In this document: piece after piece, positions 35,402-44,666 of the stretch
Position numbering within the stretch: the first letter of the stretch is position 1
How the letters are laid out: every line of letters starts with the position of its first letter
Assembly (NCBI GenBank): GCA_016196065.1
Contig: JACPYL010000010.1
Span: 1,984,001-2,048,000 of the forward strand
Length of the DNA: 64,000 nt
Source: Acidobacteriota bacterium
Lineage (GTDB): Bacteria > Acidobacteriota > Terriglobia > Terriglobales > Acidobacteriaceae
Direction of reading: 5' to 3'
Notes under the pieces: model-generated
Database searches by the model: none
Seen by the model: only the letters and a program-made list of their open reading frames with translations
Told to the model about the DNA's origin: nothing
Position numbers and translations under genes: made by a program

Positions 35402-37357
35402 ATGAGCGCCCAGTTTGGGACATGGAATTTCGACGGTCGCCCCGTGGATACCCGCTATCTCAATGACGCGGCCACCCTCCTTTCTCCTTACGGGCCGGAC
35501 CGCCAGACGTCTCATGTTGCGTGCAATATCAGTCTTCAATATTTCGCCTTTCACGTCACGAAGGAATCTCGCCGAGAGGTACAACCTCTCGTGACACAAT
35601 CTGGCGATGTCATTACGTGGGACGGAGTGCTCGACAATCAGGATGAACTCGCAAAAGAAATTGGTCTTGCCAACTCCGATGAACACACGGACCTCCAGAT
35701 TGTGGCGGCGGCATGGACCAAGTGGGGTACGAACTGCTTCGCGAAGCTGCTTGGCGACTGGGCACTAACAGTCTGGAAACCGGCAGAGCAGACCCTATTT
35801 CTGGCCAAGGATTTCATCGGTACTCGCCATCTTTATTATTGCGTGCGCCAGGATCACGTGGCCTGGAGTACTGTACTTGATCCACTCATTGTCCTAGCTG
35901 GATGCACCTTCCAATTGGACGAGGACTACGTCGCCGGCTGGCTGTCGCACTTTCCTGCAGCCCATTTAACTCCGTTCGTAGGGGTTAACGCAGTCCTGCC
36001 GGCCAACTATGTACAAATTCGAAACGGCAAGGTCAGGACTACCAGATACTGGGACTTCCGCCCTCGCCACACGATTGACTACCACACAGACGGGGAGTAC
36101 GAAGAGCACTTTCGGACGCTCCTGGCAACATCGGTGCAGCGACGCTTGCGCTCTGATGCTCCCATCCTCGCTGAACTCAGCGGTGGAATGGACTCCTCTT
36201 CAATCGTCTGTATGGCGGACAACCTCGTCGCGAGAGGCGTACCCGCCCCCAGAATCGACACCGTGTCGTACTACCAAGATGACGAGCCCGCTTGGGACGA
36301 GCGGCCCTACGTCGCGGTGATCGAAAAGACGCGAGGGCGGACTGGTTGCCACATCGACGTCTCCACTCACAACCTCCTCAGCTATCGCTACGACTCTGAT
36401 CGCCCAGAATTGACACCAGTATCCAGAGGAGACGCTTCTGAACCGGTTAGCAAGATGGCGAGCTACATGGCGTCCAATGGACACCGTATTGTCCTGTCGG
36501 GGCTTGCCGGAGACGAACTCCTGGGTGGGGCCCCAAGCTTCATCCCTCAACTCGCTGACCTGCTGGTAGCGGCGCGCTTTGGCACGCTCTCGCGGCAACT
36601 AACGGCCTGGGCACTGAGCAACAGAACCACGGTAATGGCTCTCCTGACCGAAGTCCTGCGCACCTTCTTGCCTAAAGGGTTGACGGACACATCCAGAGAC
36701 GTTCGCTCTGCGCCCTGGCTGGAAACAGAATTCACAGCGACGCATCGGGCAGCTTTCTCCCGCTACCAACGACCCTTTTCTTTGTTTCGCGACAAACCAA
36801 GCGTTCAAGAAAGATTGGAGACCGTTGAGGCTTTACGGCGCCAGATCGCTTCATGCGTGCAGGCACCCCAAATTCTCTGTGACAAGCGATACCCGTACCT
36901 GGATCGAGACCTCGTGGAGTTCCTATTCGCCATTCCTCCAGATCAACTCCAGCGGCCTGGCAAGCGGCGCTCTCTCATGCGACGCGCTCTCGTCGGAATC
37001 GTCCCCGACGAACTGTTGAACAGAAAGCGGAAGGCTTTCCTTGCCAGACAGCCGCTGGTAGACATCATGTCCCATTGGTCTGCCTATCGCGAGCTCGCGG
37101 AGAATTCGATTTTGGTCGCTCTGCGTTTCATTGACCGCAACCGCCTGACCGCCTCATTGGAAAAAGCCAGGGCAGGAGACATGATCCCGCTGCCGCTCTT
37201 AGCACATGCCGTGGTCCTTGAGAACTGGCTGAGACACATAAGGCCATATGGATTTGTGCCTTCGCTGCCCGGATATGTTGCGCCCCGCAACAAGCGTGGG
37301 CCCGCGGTCGCCAAGCATTCGATCTCAGCTGAGACACTCACAAACGAAAGGAGGTGA
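35402..37357 (+). CDS. Lasso peptide macrolactam synthetase (asparagine-synthase-like cyclase)
   Basis: The 651-residue protein has an N-terminal class II glutaminase-like domain (FGTWNFDGRPVD) whose second residue is Ser rather than the catalytic Cys, as usual for lasso cyclases, and a C-terminal asparagine-synthase domain with PPi-loop LSGGMDSSSI (about 259-268) and LSGLAGDELLGG. It adenylates the side-chain carboxylate of Asp or Glu in the core and joins it to the N-terminal amine. The last codons and stop (TGA 37355-37357) are part of the Shine-Dalgarno sequence of the first precursor gene. Confidence 0.93.
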   Translation: MSAQFGTWNFDGRPVDTRYLNDAATLLSPYGPDRQTSHVACNISLQYFAFHVTKESRREVQPLVTQSGDVITWDGVLDNQDELAKEIGLANSDEHTDLQIVAAAWTKWGTNCFAKLLGDWALTVWKPAEQTLFLAKDFIGTRHLYYCVRQDHVAWSTVLDPLIVLAGCTFQLDEDYVAGWLSHFPAAHLTPFVGVNAVLPANYVQIRNGKVRTTRYWDFRPRHTIDYHTDGEYEEHFRTLLATSVQRRLRSDAPILAELSGGMDSSSIVCMADNLVARGVPAPRIDTVSYYQDDEPAWDERPYVAVIEKTRGRTGCHIDVSTHNLLSYRYDSDRPELTPVSRGDASEPVSKMASYMASNGHRIVLSGLAGDELLGGAPSFIPQLADLLVAARFGTLSRQLTAWALSNRTTVMALLTEVLRTFLPKGLTDTSRDVRSAPWLETEFTATHRAAFSRYQRPFSLFRDKPSVQERLETVEALRRQIASCVQAPQILCDKRYPYLDRDLVEFLFAIPPDQLQRPGKRRSLMRRALVGIVPDELLNRKRKAFLARQPLVDIMSHWSAYRELAENSILVALRFIDRNRLTASLEKARAGDMIPLPLLAHAVVLENWLRHIRPYGFVPSLPGYVAPRNKRGPAVAKHSISAETLTNERR

Positions 37358-37358
37358 T
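37347..37358 (+). promoter_or_regulatory. Full-consensus ribosome site of precursor 1, embedded in the cyclase stop
   Basis: AAAGGAGGTGAT is complementary to the 16S rRNA tail over its whole length and is four bases from ATG 37363. The cyclase stop codon lies inside it. It implies very high translation of the precursor relative to the enzymes. Confidence 0.85.
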
Positions 37359-37362
37359 ACTC

Positions 37363-37503
37363 ATGAAATACAGAAAGCCTGAAATCGTTGCAGTCGTGAA
37401 CGCTACGATGGCCATCGAGGGCATCAAGCCTGGTCAGGTCGCGGACAACAACCATCCGACAACTCCGCCCAAGTCGAGCGGAGCTTACCTATCGGATGAA
37501 TAA
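37363..37503 (+). CDS. Lasso peptide precursor 1
   Basis: A 46-residue peptide. The leader carries Y3-R-K-P6 (the YxxP motif bound by the PqqD-like protein) followed by hydrophobic EIVAVV. A ring that fits the enzymes starts at Gly20 and closes on Asp28 (GIKPGQVAD, nine-membered), leaving a Pro/Thr-rich loop and a tail ending GAYLSDE; the core would be 27 residues. The residue at leader position -2 would be Ile18, whereas most leaders have Thr there; the nearest Thr is 15. The gene sits directly after the cyclase, so precursor genes come last instead of first. The core is inferred, not shown. Confidence 0.82.
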   Translation: MKYRKPEIVAVVNATMAIEGIKPGQVADNNHPTTPPKSSGAYLSDE

Positions 37504-37508
37504 CAGAG

Positions 37509-37540
37509 GCCTGGGTGCTCGTGGCGCCGTGCGCCCAGGC
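37509..37540 (+). terminator. Stem-loop between the two precursor genes
   Basis: GCCTGGGTGC (37509-37518) pairs with GCGCCCAGGC (37531-37540) over ten positions with one G-U pair; the loop has 12 bases. TTCCTCATTC follows. It begins five bases after the precursor 1 stop. It may end most transcripts, or act as a stability or processing element that raises precursor 1 mRNA. Confidence 0.6.
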
Positions 37541-37608
37541 TTCCTCATTCAAACGTTCTCATAACCGATGCCACAGTCAAACTGTTCGACCGAATCAACT
37601 CCAACACG

Positions 37609-37620
37609 AAAGGAGGTGAT
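37609..37620 (+). promoter_or_regulatory. Full-consensus ribosome site of precursor 2
   Basis: AAAGGAGGTGAT is identical to the site of precursor 1 and stands at the same four-base distance from ATG 37625. The preceding bases CACGAA... resemble the cyclase tail, showing that the duplicated unit included it. Confidence 0.8.
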
Positions 37621-37624
37621 ACGC

Positions 37625-37765
37625 ATGGAATACAGAAAGCCTGAAGTTGTTGCAATCGTGGAAGCCACTCTCGCGATTGAAGGAATGAAGCCAGGCCTCG
37701 TTGCGGACAATAACCACCCGACAACCCCGCCCAGATCCAGCGGGGCATACCTGTCCGATGAGTAA
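37625..37765 (+). CDS. Lasso peptide precursor 2
   Basis: Also 46 residues and collinear with precursor 1 without gaps. The leader YxxP (Y3-P6) is kept; the proposed ring is GMKPGLVAD (Gly20 to Asp28). Within the proposed core only three positions differ from precursor 1 (Ile to Met at ring position 2, Gln to Leu at 6, Lys to Arg in the loop), all compatible with one enzyme set; leader changes include Lys2 to Glu. An upstream in-frame ATG at 37568 lacks a ribosome site and is rejected by comparison with precursor 1. Confidence 0.82.
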   Translation: MEYRKPEVVAIVEATLAIEGMKPGLVADNNHPTTPPRSSGAYLSDE

Positions 37766-37783
37766 ATGATCAACCGGGGTGTC

Positions 37784-40102
37784 TCAGTATTGGGCATCCC
37801 GGCTTTCTCCGACTTGTTCGAGGTGGTCATGCCGATCGTCATTCGAGCTGTTCGGAGCGCCCTTTCTCCCTCGAAGGAGCTGCGCTCGCATTTTCTCCCA
37901 GCGCTGGTATTGCTCTTTTTTTGCTGGGTCGGGATCAGATCTCCCCTGGAGCCAGTACGCGAACCAATCAACATTTCCTTGCTGAGATACGAGCCGTTCC
38001 CAGGGTTTGAACAGGAGGTGTGTCCCGAACGGAATCCATATGAGTTCCACGGGTTTCTCTCGGAACGAGAGTCCTGAGAACCATTCCCAACCTCCGACAA
38101 GCGAACCATAGCCGTATTCCTCGATCCTGACAGGCGCATCAACCTTGTCGAGATTGAAACCGGGAGACCGCTTCAGCCAAAGCTCCAGTGAAGTGCCGGA
38201 GGGCAATCCGCCGTTCACCAAAACCGAGTCCGCACCTTGAAAGAGCACGTAGTTGACGTACCCACCTTCGAAACCATCGGCCAAGGTGGCCGCGGCGAAA
38301 TGATACTTCGAGTGCGTCAAGGTGTAACCAACCTTGAACGCTGTGCGGCTAAAGCCGATCATGCCCACACGGTTACGATCAATCAACCCTTGTCGATCCA
38401 ACTCGTCGATCGCTCCCTCGTAGGCTGCCATCTCTCGCGGACCTTCTTCGGTAGTATTAGTGACATTTGTGTGTTGGCCAGACTCGACCGAGCGCCCTAC
38501 CTGTAAGACGACAATCCCTTTGCCCGCGAGCGGCTGAGCGGCGAATGCGCTCGTAAAAGGTCCGTCAATCCAGAACCTGTCTTTGTCGAAGCCATGTGTC
38601 TGGATGACAAGCGGATATCGCACGCCGGATCTGTAGTCGGGTGGCAAGTAGAGCCCGCCAACCATCTCATGACCGTCGGTGGGCTTCCATCGAAACTCGG
38701 TGACTCTCCCGAGAGTAAGCCCGCGAAACTGAGGATTCAGGTCCAGCAAGAGAGTCTTCTGCTTTCGACCCGAGTCCACTAAATAGAGGTGAGGGGGAGT
38801 GTCGAGATCCTCTTCCAAAACTACTTCAGGCGACATAGTGCCTGTCGCCAACTCGCTCTGCGGTATTTCGTGCCATGCCGAACCAAGTTTTTGGTACCCG
38901 ACCGAAGCTGGCGTTTCCGCTCCTGTCCCTTGCAGAATTAACGCTCCGGTCGAACTCCGCCATTCCCGAATCGCGAGAGACTCATTCGTAATGGGCAGGT
39001 ATTGACGGCTAGGCAACAGCACTTCGGCGACAAAGGGAAGTCGAGTTCTTTCCTCTCGTGCCTTCGGATCGGCAACGTCAAGTGGAAGGTACGTACCAGA
39101 CATGCCCAGGGATTGCCCATCGTTTATCCAGGCGAACCCCCTGCTGCCATAGGCCGAGGGTGCGGCGATGATCGGCTGAATCGTCTTTCTCGCAGTGTCG
39201 AGCAACATGTATTGCGCAATGTTCGAGTATTCGTCTGCCTGGCGGGCCTCACGCAGGTACGGGCGGAGGATTTCGTCTTCATATTCCGCCCATTCCCGCG
39301 GAACGTTTCTTAAGTAAACTGAAACCAAAGCAAAGCGCCCGTCAGGCGACATCGAGAGAGGTTCCCAGTCTGATATGAAGTCGTCCGTTTCAATCCGCGA
39401 GGCAACTCCGTCACGCCCTTGAAGGTACAGCTGCTCGCTTCGATCGGCCCGCTCTATCCCGAGGTCTTCGGTAAGAAGGTTGTCCGGGTAGCCTCCAGTA
39501 ACAACGAACCCGTTACGTCGCACTTCCGGGGTGTCGATTTTCTTTACGGAAGGAGGATGGGCCTCGAAAACAATCTGATCTCCGCTCCGGCTGATGTCAT
39601 AAGCCACGATCGCGGTGGGGTGACTCGTTAATTTTCGAAGTTTCCCGGAGCTGATATTCAAGCTGTAGATCTGCGGCGTCTCGCCGGGGTTTTCTCCAAG
39701 AAAGACGATGGTTTCGTTGTCGCCCAGCCATTTGACGTTCTTAATGCCCTCGCGGTTTGAGGAAGAAGACATGGTCACAAGAACTCGTGGCTCGGCGGGC
39801 TCCACTGTAGAGCTCGTTCTGAACATGAGGATTGAGAACTCGTTTGTGTTTGACTTCAGATTGCCTTTCTTCAAAACGACTAAGAATCGAGTCCCATCAG
39901 GAGAGAAGATACCGACTCTGCCCTTGGAAGAGCTCCCAGCGGCGTAGCTCCGGTCTGCCCATTGCGTCATTTCAATCGCGTCGGCAACCGTTGCGGGGGC
40001 GCGCGACACAATTACTTTCCCGGGCTCTTCAGCTTGCACAAAGGTCGCGAAAGCCAGAAAGCAGGCGCAACCCAGGCAAAGCAATTTCCGCAGTCGATTC
40101 AT
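37784..40102 (-). CDS. Exported prolyl-oligopeptidase-like protein, probable lasso isopeptidase
   Basis: The 772-residue protein has a signal peptide (about 1-24), a beta-propeller (about 40-470, with SPDGTRFLVVLKKG and SRSGDQIVFE blades) and an S9-type alpha/beta hydrolase domain with nucleophile Ser585 in GMIGFSRTAF and His695 in PFGTHLL. The acid residue cannot be assigned with certainty; Glu661 or Glu662 is possible. Lasso isopeptidases of the AtxE kind have this architecture and hydrolyse the macrolactam of their own lasso peptide after uptake. Position convergent to the precursors and downstream of a TonB receptor supports this. Confidence 0.8.
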   Translation of the reverse strand: MNRLRKLLCLGCACFLAFATFVQAEEPGKVIVSRAPATVADAIEMTQWADRSYAAGSSSKGRVGIFSPDGTRFLVVLKKGNLKSNTNEFSILMFRTSSTVEPAEPRVLVTMSSSSNREGIKNVKWLGDNETIVFLGENPGETPQIYSLNISSGKLRKLTSHPTAIVAYDISRSGDQIVFEAHPPSVKKIDTPEVRRNGFVVTGGYPDNLLTEDLGIERADRSEQLYLQGRDGVASRIETDDFISDWEPLSMSPDGRFALVSVYLRNVPREWAEYEDEILRPYLREARQADEYSNIAQYMLLDTARKTIQPIIAAPSAYGSRGFAWINDGQSLGMSGTYLPLDVADPKAREERTRLPFVAEVLLPSRQYLPITNESLAIREWRSSTGALILQGTGAETPASVGYQKLGSAWHEIPQSELATGTMSPEVVLEEDLDTPPHLYLVDSGRKQKTLLLDLNPQFRGLTLGRVTEFRWKPTDGHEMVGGLYLPPDYRSGVRYPLVIQTHGFDKDRFWIDGPFTSAFAAQPLAGKGIVVLQVGRSVESGQHTNVTNTTEEGPREMAAYEGAIDELDRQGLIDRNRVGMIGFSRTAFKVGYTLTHSKYHFAAATLADGFEGGYVNYVLFQGADSVLVNGGLPSGTSLELWLKRSPGFNLDKVDAPVRIEEYGYGSLVGGWEWFSGLSFREKPVELIWIPFGTHLLFKPWERLVSQQGNVDWFAYWLQGRSDPDPAKKEQYQRWEKMRAQLLRGRKGAPNSSNDDRHDHLEQVGESRDAQY

Positions 40103-40140
40103 CCGAGGTCCTCTGGAGACGCAGACGAAGCTCTTTTTGC

Positions 40141-43100
40141 CTAGAAGACGAGTTTTAAGGAGAGTTGCAGTGAGCGCGGACCGCCCTGCTGGAAGAGAGG
40201 ATTCAGTCCCCCTAAGCCCACGTTGGACATCATTGTCGATTGCAGAAACGCCGGTCCGAATCCGACATACCCAAAGGGGTTTCTGAAGTTTGGGTGATTC
40301 AGGACATTGAATGCATCTACGCGGAAGTGCAGTGTGAGCTTGTCTATGAAGGAGAACTTCCGAAGCACGGAGAGGTCAACTTGAGAGAGACCAAAACCCC
40401 GTATATCGTTTCTCCCTTCCGTTCCCTGGCGAAGTGTCGGCGGGATCACAAAGGCATCCGGATTTAGCCGTTGGTTCCCGGGCGCAAGTGGATCCGCCAA
40501 CCAAGAAGGTTGCCCAGGAACACGGTCAGGCCTCGGAAAGGCTCCGCCAATGGTGGCCGTCAGCAAGTTTGCGTTGAAGGGGAAACCACTTCTCGCCACG
40601 ACCAGGGCTTCGAGAGACCAGCCATCGGTAGCATACGCCAGCGCCCCCGAGTGGCCCGCTCTGGGGACTTCAAAAACCGCGGCGCCCGAAAAATTGTGGC
40701 GCACGTCAAAATCCGAAGAGGAGTAATCGTTCGCCGCAGAGATGACGTCCTTGGAAAGCAGCGGCTGAACATCATTCGAGGCATTGTCGAGAGAGTGCGA
40801 AAAGGTGTAGTTCAACAATACATGGAGGCGATTGGCAACAGGTCTCCGGAATTGCACCTGCAGAGCATGGTAATTCGAGAAGGCGTCGTTGCGAGTCAGC
40901 GAAAAATCACCAGCGAAATTGCTATTAGGTTGTGGAATGCCCTCTTGGCGCAAAAGATCCCGCCCTGCTTGGCCGACATAGGTGAACGATAGAGCCTGTT
41001 CCTGCCCAAACGCCTTCTCAATTGCCAAATTCCATTGGTGGGAGCGAGGCTGCTTCAGGTTCGGCGAGAATCCGATCGCATTCTGGTAAGGGGGTTGCGT
41101 GTTCAATGGCGGCAGATACGATGTTGGATTGATCAGAGGAACGGAAACTGCATCGAGAAAGGTTGATGCAGAATTAGGAAACGTGCTCCCTAGCGACGCT
41201 GCGGATTCGGCGCCCAAGTCGTAGAAGATGCCCCATCCCGCCCGCAAAACCAGGCTTCCTTTCTGATTCAGGCTGTAGGCAATTCCCAAGCGGGGGGCGA
41301 AATTTCCGTAGGTCGTAGACCATAGCGGCGTCCCCGGCGGCGCAAGCGCAAGCAGGTCTGGATTGTCCACGTTGCGCCAAGCAGCGAGAGTGGTATTCCC
41401 TCTGGCTGCCGGGGCCGGACTTAGTTCCCAACGGACTCCGTAGGTTGCCGTCAGCCTGGGTGTGACGCTCCATGTGTCCTGAGCATAAAGTGAGAACGCG
41501 TGGATTCGATATTCAGCTTCCTTGGCCGACACGGCAAAGAACTGAACCTGTCCTGAAGACAGGAAACTGGCCACATCGTTCGCCAGATAGTCGAGGAAAG
41601 CATCATACGGTTTCTGGTCGAGGAGGATCATCCTCCAGTCCGTACCAAATCTGAATCGGTGTGATCCGCGCATCCACGCCACATCGTCAGCGATATTGAC
41701 TTGGCTGTTTCGATTGCTGGCGTTGAATCCGCTCTGGTACACGGCAGTATCGAAAGTAAAAAACGACGCAAACGTGGAGGCTGGGCTGAGCGGAGCTGGG
41801 GTGAGTACGTCGACAGGTGGGGGAATGGCTCCCCCGAGAGAATCCAGGCTCGATACGCTCCCCGCTTTCTGAAGCGAGTAGTTTGCTCGAAGCGTGTTGG
41901 CAAGTCGGGAAGTCAAAGTCATGTTGGACCCGACCGTAAAGGTCCTGGTCTTGATATCGACCGAATCGATTTCACTGAGCGCATTGCTGCGGGAAGCCAC
42001 TGCCGAAGGAGCTTCGTTGTAGCGGCCGAAAATCGAGAACCGTTCGTTGAAGGTATGATCCAAGCGCACGCTACCTGCATTCAGAGTAGAAGGATTCGAA
42101 AAGCTACCCGTGAACTGGGAGGTGTAGGAACCAGGAACGACCGTGCGATCATCAGGGCGGGGATAGGCAGCCAAGAAGGGCAAGAGTGTCGGGTCGGCAA
42201 CAGACCGGGCATATTCCGAGGGGACCTGTATCACCTGAAGGCTTGGCTGTCGCAATCGAGATCCTTCGTAGGAAGCAAAGAAAAACGTCTTACCTCGTAC
42301 AATCGGTCCACCCAAGTAGCCTCCAAAATTGTTGTAACGCTCGGCCGCTCGGGGTTCGCCTGCTGCGTTTGCGAACCAGTTGTTCGCGTCGAGCACGTCA
42401 TTTCTGAAGAACTCGTAGACTCCTCCGTGGAAATTGTTCGTGCCCGAGCGGGTCGTGAAGATCACTTGGCCGCCGGGTGAGCGCCCGAATTCTGGGGCAA
42501 ACGATGAAGTTTCGATCCTAAACTCTTGCAGAGCCTCAACAGAAATCAGGCTGCTTGTGCCGCCCAGCGCGCTGAAGGCCTGTGCAGCCCCCGTCCCTGT
42601 CGTGCCTAAAGCAACCGTGGGCGCGACGCCGAAATTGGCAGAGACTCCGTCGATCAGAAAGTTGTTAGCGCTCGTCCGTTGGCCGGCAACACTGAATTGT
42701 CCCTGATTGTTGGATGCCGCTTGAGCAATGACCACGCCAGGCGTCAGTTGGAGCAGTGTATTAAAGTTTCGTCCGTTCAAGGGAAGGCTCTCGACGAGGC
42801 TTCGATCGATCACCGTACTGACTGAGCCCGACTCCGTGTTTACGAGCGGCGCACCCCCTGTCACGGTTAACGTTTCGGAGAAGGCGCCAACCGGCAAGGT
42901 GAAATTGATTGCTACCGCTGATTGCACGTTGAGGACAACGTCGGGTTTGATGAGGGTCTTGAATCCAATTTTTGAGACTTGAATACGGTAGGGTCCTGGG
43001 GGAAGGTTGGGTACAGCATAGATGCCTTCGGCATTCGTTGTGCCGGGATATCTGACTCCGGTGGCATCATTGACGATCAGGATTTCGGCACCCACGATTG

Positions 43101-43245
43101 CCCTTCCCGAAGGATCGAGGACAAGACCACTAATCGTGCCATTGGGGGATTGCCCGATTGCAGCCCTAGTGAGAAACACGATCAAGAGGAAGAGGGGAAG
43201 GGGGAAGCGTCTCACTAGGGCTGCTCCTGGCTCGCACGGATTCAT
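40141..43245 (-). CDS. Oar-like TonB-dependent receptor of the lasso locus
   Basis: The 1034-residue protein has a signal peptide, a carboxypeptidase-regulatory-like domain (about 33-115: NGTISGLVLDPSGRAIVGAE), a plug (about 130-260: VESLPLNGRNFNTLLQLTPG) and a barrel ending in LQLSLKLVF-stop. It is 38 bases upstream of the isopeptidase gene and 95 bases downstream of the anti-sigma gene, all on one strand. In proteobacterial lasso loci a TonB receptor takes the peptide back into the periplasm for isopeptidase action; the same role is proposed here, with a receptor of the acidobacterial type. Confidence 0.88.
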   Translation of the reverse strand: MNPCEPGAALVRRFPLPLFLLIVFLTRAAIGQSPNGTISGLVLDPSGRAIVGAEILIVNDATGVRYPGTTNAEGIYAVPNLPPGPYRIQVSKIGFKTLIKPDVVLNVQSAVAINFTLPVGAFSETLTVTGGAPLVNTESGSVSTVIDRSLVESLPLNGRNFNTLLQLTPGVVIAQAASNNQGQFSVAGQRTSANNFLIDGVSANFGVAPTVALGTTGTGAAQAFSALGGTSSLISVEALQEFRIETSSFAPEFGRSPGGQVIFTTRSGTNNFHGGVYEFFRNDVLDANNWFANAAGEPRAAERYNNFGGYLGGPIVRGKTFFFASYEGSRLRQPSLQVIQVPSEYARSVADPTLLPFLAAYPRPDDRTVVPGSYTSQFTGSFSNPSTLNAGSVRLDHTFNERFSIFGRYNEAPSAVASRSNALSEIDSVDIKTRTFTVGSNMTLTSRLANTLRANYSLQKAGSVSSLDSLGGAIPPPVDVLTPAPLSPASTFASFFTFDTAVYQSGFNASNRNSQVNIADDVAWMRGSHRFRFGTDWRMILLDQKPYDAFLDYLANDVASFLSSGQVQFFAVSAKEAEYRIHAFSLYAQDTWSVTPRLTATYGVRWELSPAPAARGNTTLAAWRNVDNPDLLALAPPGTPLWSTTYGNFAPRLGIAYSLNQKGSLVLRAGWGIFYDLGAESAASLGSTFPNSASTFLDAVSVPLINPTSYLPPLNTQPPYQNAIGFSPNLKQPRSHQWNLAIEKAFGQEQALSFTYVGQAGRDLLRQEGIPQPNSNFAGDFSLTRNDAFSNYHALQVQFRRPVANRLHVLLNYTFSHSLDNASNDVQPLLSKDVISAANDYSSSDFDVRHNFSGAAVFEVPRAGHSGALAYATDGWSLEALVVARSGFPFNANLLTATIGGAFPRPDRVPGQPSWLADPLAPGNQRLNPDAFVIPPTLRQGTEGRNDIRGFGLSQVDLSVLRKFSFIDKLTLHFRVDAFNVLNHPNFRNPFGYVGFGPAFLQSTMMSNVGLGGLNPLFQQGGPRSLQLSLKLVF

Positions 43246-43340
43246 ACAGATTCATCCGGTCTACGGAAGCCCCCCTTCATTTGTATCAATATTTTTTTGA
43301 ATGGAACGATCTGAAAACCTGTGGTCGGTTTTCCGAACAC

Positions 43341-44666
43341 CTAGGGATGATTGGGATCGATGTGCAGAGAGGCAAATAAGAGAGACTTGTTGCTTGGCTT
43401 TTGGCTCCCGCCATGGGGTTCCACAGTGACAAAAACAGCATCAATTTCCGCAAGAGCTTTGGGGTCGTCGAATCTTAGGACCCATCGCTTCTTTGAAGCG
43501 TTGTCGACATAGAAAACACCCAGGTTTAACGCCTGCTGCCTATCAGGTCCACGTCGGCCCCATGCCTGGAAAGTGCTGGCATTCTTCACGCCGGCCTGCT
43601 GGTCCAGATCGTAAGCGTAAAAGATCAGCGACTTGCCTTTCGTGTAGAAGACACGGCCATATGGCTTTCTTGTCTCCCCGGTACGCGCAACGTCGTACAC
43701 TTCCGCGATGTACAGATCTCGCGCACCCATTAGGTCCCGAATGTCGCGGTCATGAGCGAGAAGTTCCTGCTGTTGATCGATCGTGGTTTCGCGATCACGC
43801 AGCAAACGATTCAGATCAGTGACCTTGGCTTCGAGCGTACTGGTCCGTTGCTTGTCCTCGGACGACTGGTGTTCGAGCGAATCCAGCTTGTCCTGCAAAC
43901 CCTGGGCCTTGGCCTGAGCTGATTCCACCCTTTTGTTCAGTTCAGTTCGCTGTTGAAGAAGATCCTGCCTGCCTGCCTGGCCGGTGGAGAGGTCGGTCTC
44001 CAGTTGAGTTTGGGCGACCTTCATTCGGCCCATCTCGGCAGATTGCTGCTCGACCTGGTGCCGAAGATCAACAATCGCTTTGTCGCGCTGTGCCATTTGC
44101 GCGCGTAACACTTCGCGCTCATGCCCTGCGTCGCTAACCTGCTGTTCCAGTGCGGGGAGATGATCTTGGGTTGTGGGCGGCGTGATCGCAGCGGTCTTTA
44201 CGCCCGTTCGTATGCCGACCCGATAGGCGGAAACGCCAAGAGCAATGCACAGCAAAACGCCGGCGGCACATAGCGTCCACACATTGCGCCAAGTCGCCTG
44301 ACTGGCCGAAAGAGGAACTCTGCCGATGGCTTTCGACGCAGAGTCCCCCTCGGTCCCCCCTCGATCCGCGCCCAATTCTTCCTCAAGCGCCAGCCGTTGG
44401 AAGAGGGCCGCCTCGGCTTGCTCCAGCGACCACGACGGATCGGATTCGATACTCTTAAGATCCGGCGCCAGGGCGGGAATGGTCTTGCTCACGACCGCCT
44501 CGTACTGCTTCATGGCTTCCCTGCAAGAGGGACAGACAGCCAGATGCTCCTTTAGCCGTGTTCCTTCCTCCCCGGTCAACTCACCCGAAGTTGAGAGAGC
44601 ACACAGCGCGAGGAACTCGTCATGGGCTGATTGTGACAACGCCCCAGCTCCTGATTTGAGAGTCAC
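43341..44666 (-). CDS. Membrane anti-sigma factor with zinc finger and long coiled coil
   Basis: Residues about 15-60 hold a zf-HC2 finger (LKEHLAVCPSCREAM, HxxxCxxC), and one membrane helix lies at about 128-148 (VWTLCAAGVLLCIALGVSAY). A long periplasmic coiled coil follows (about 165-290, HEREVLRAQMAQRDKAIVDL...), then a globular C-terminal domain like that of RskA-type anti-sigma factors (GKSLIFYAYDLDQQ; EIDAVFVTVEPHGGSQKPS). Its start overlaps the sigma-factor stop (ATGA). It probably holds the sigma factor until a periplasmic or outer-membrane signal arrives. Confidence 0.85.
   Translation of the reverse strand: MTLKSGAGALSQSAHDEFLALCALSTSGELTGEEGTRLKEHLAVCPSCREAMKQYEAVVSKTIPALAPDLKSIESDPSWSLEQAEAALFQRLALEEELGADRGGTEGDSASKAIGRVPLSASQATWRNVWTLCAAGVLLCIALGVSAYRVGIRTGVKTAAITPPTTQDHLPALEQQVSDAGHEREVLRAQMAQRDKAIVDLRHQVEQQSAEMGRMKVAQTQLETDLSTGQAGRQDLLQQRTELNKRVESAQAKAQGLQDKLDSLEHQSSEDKQRTSTLEAKVTDLNRLLRDRETTIDQQQELLAHDRDIRDLMGARDLYIAEVYDVARTGETRKPYGRVFYTKGKSLIFYAYDLDQQAGVKNASTFQAWGRRGPDRQQALNLGVFYVDNASKKRWVLRFDDPKALAEIDAVFVTVEPHGGSQKPSNKSLLFASLHIDPNHP

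Noticed and set aside
37408-37420. Thr15 of precursor 1 as the leader -2 residue, with the core starting at Ala17
   Set aside because: This would leave no Asp or Glu at ring positions 7-9 in either precursor.
37568-37624. Upstream ATG extending precursor 2 by 19 residues
   Set aside because: The full-consensus ribosome site lies inside the extension and precursor 1 starts at the equivalent of 37625.
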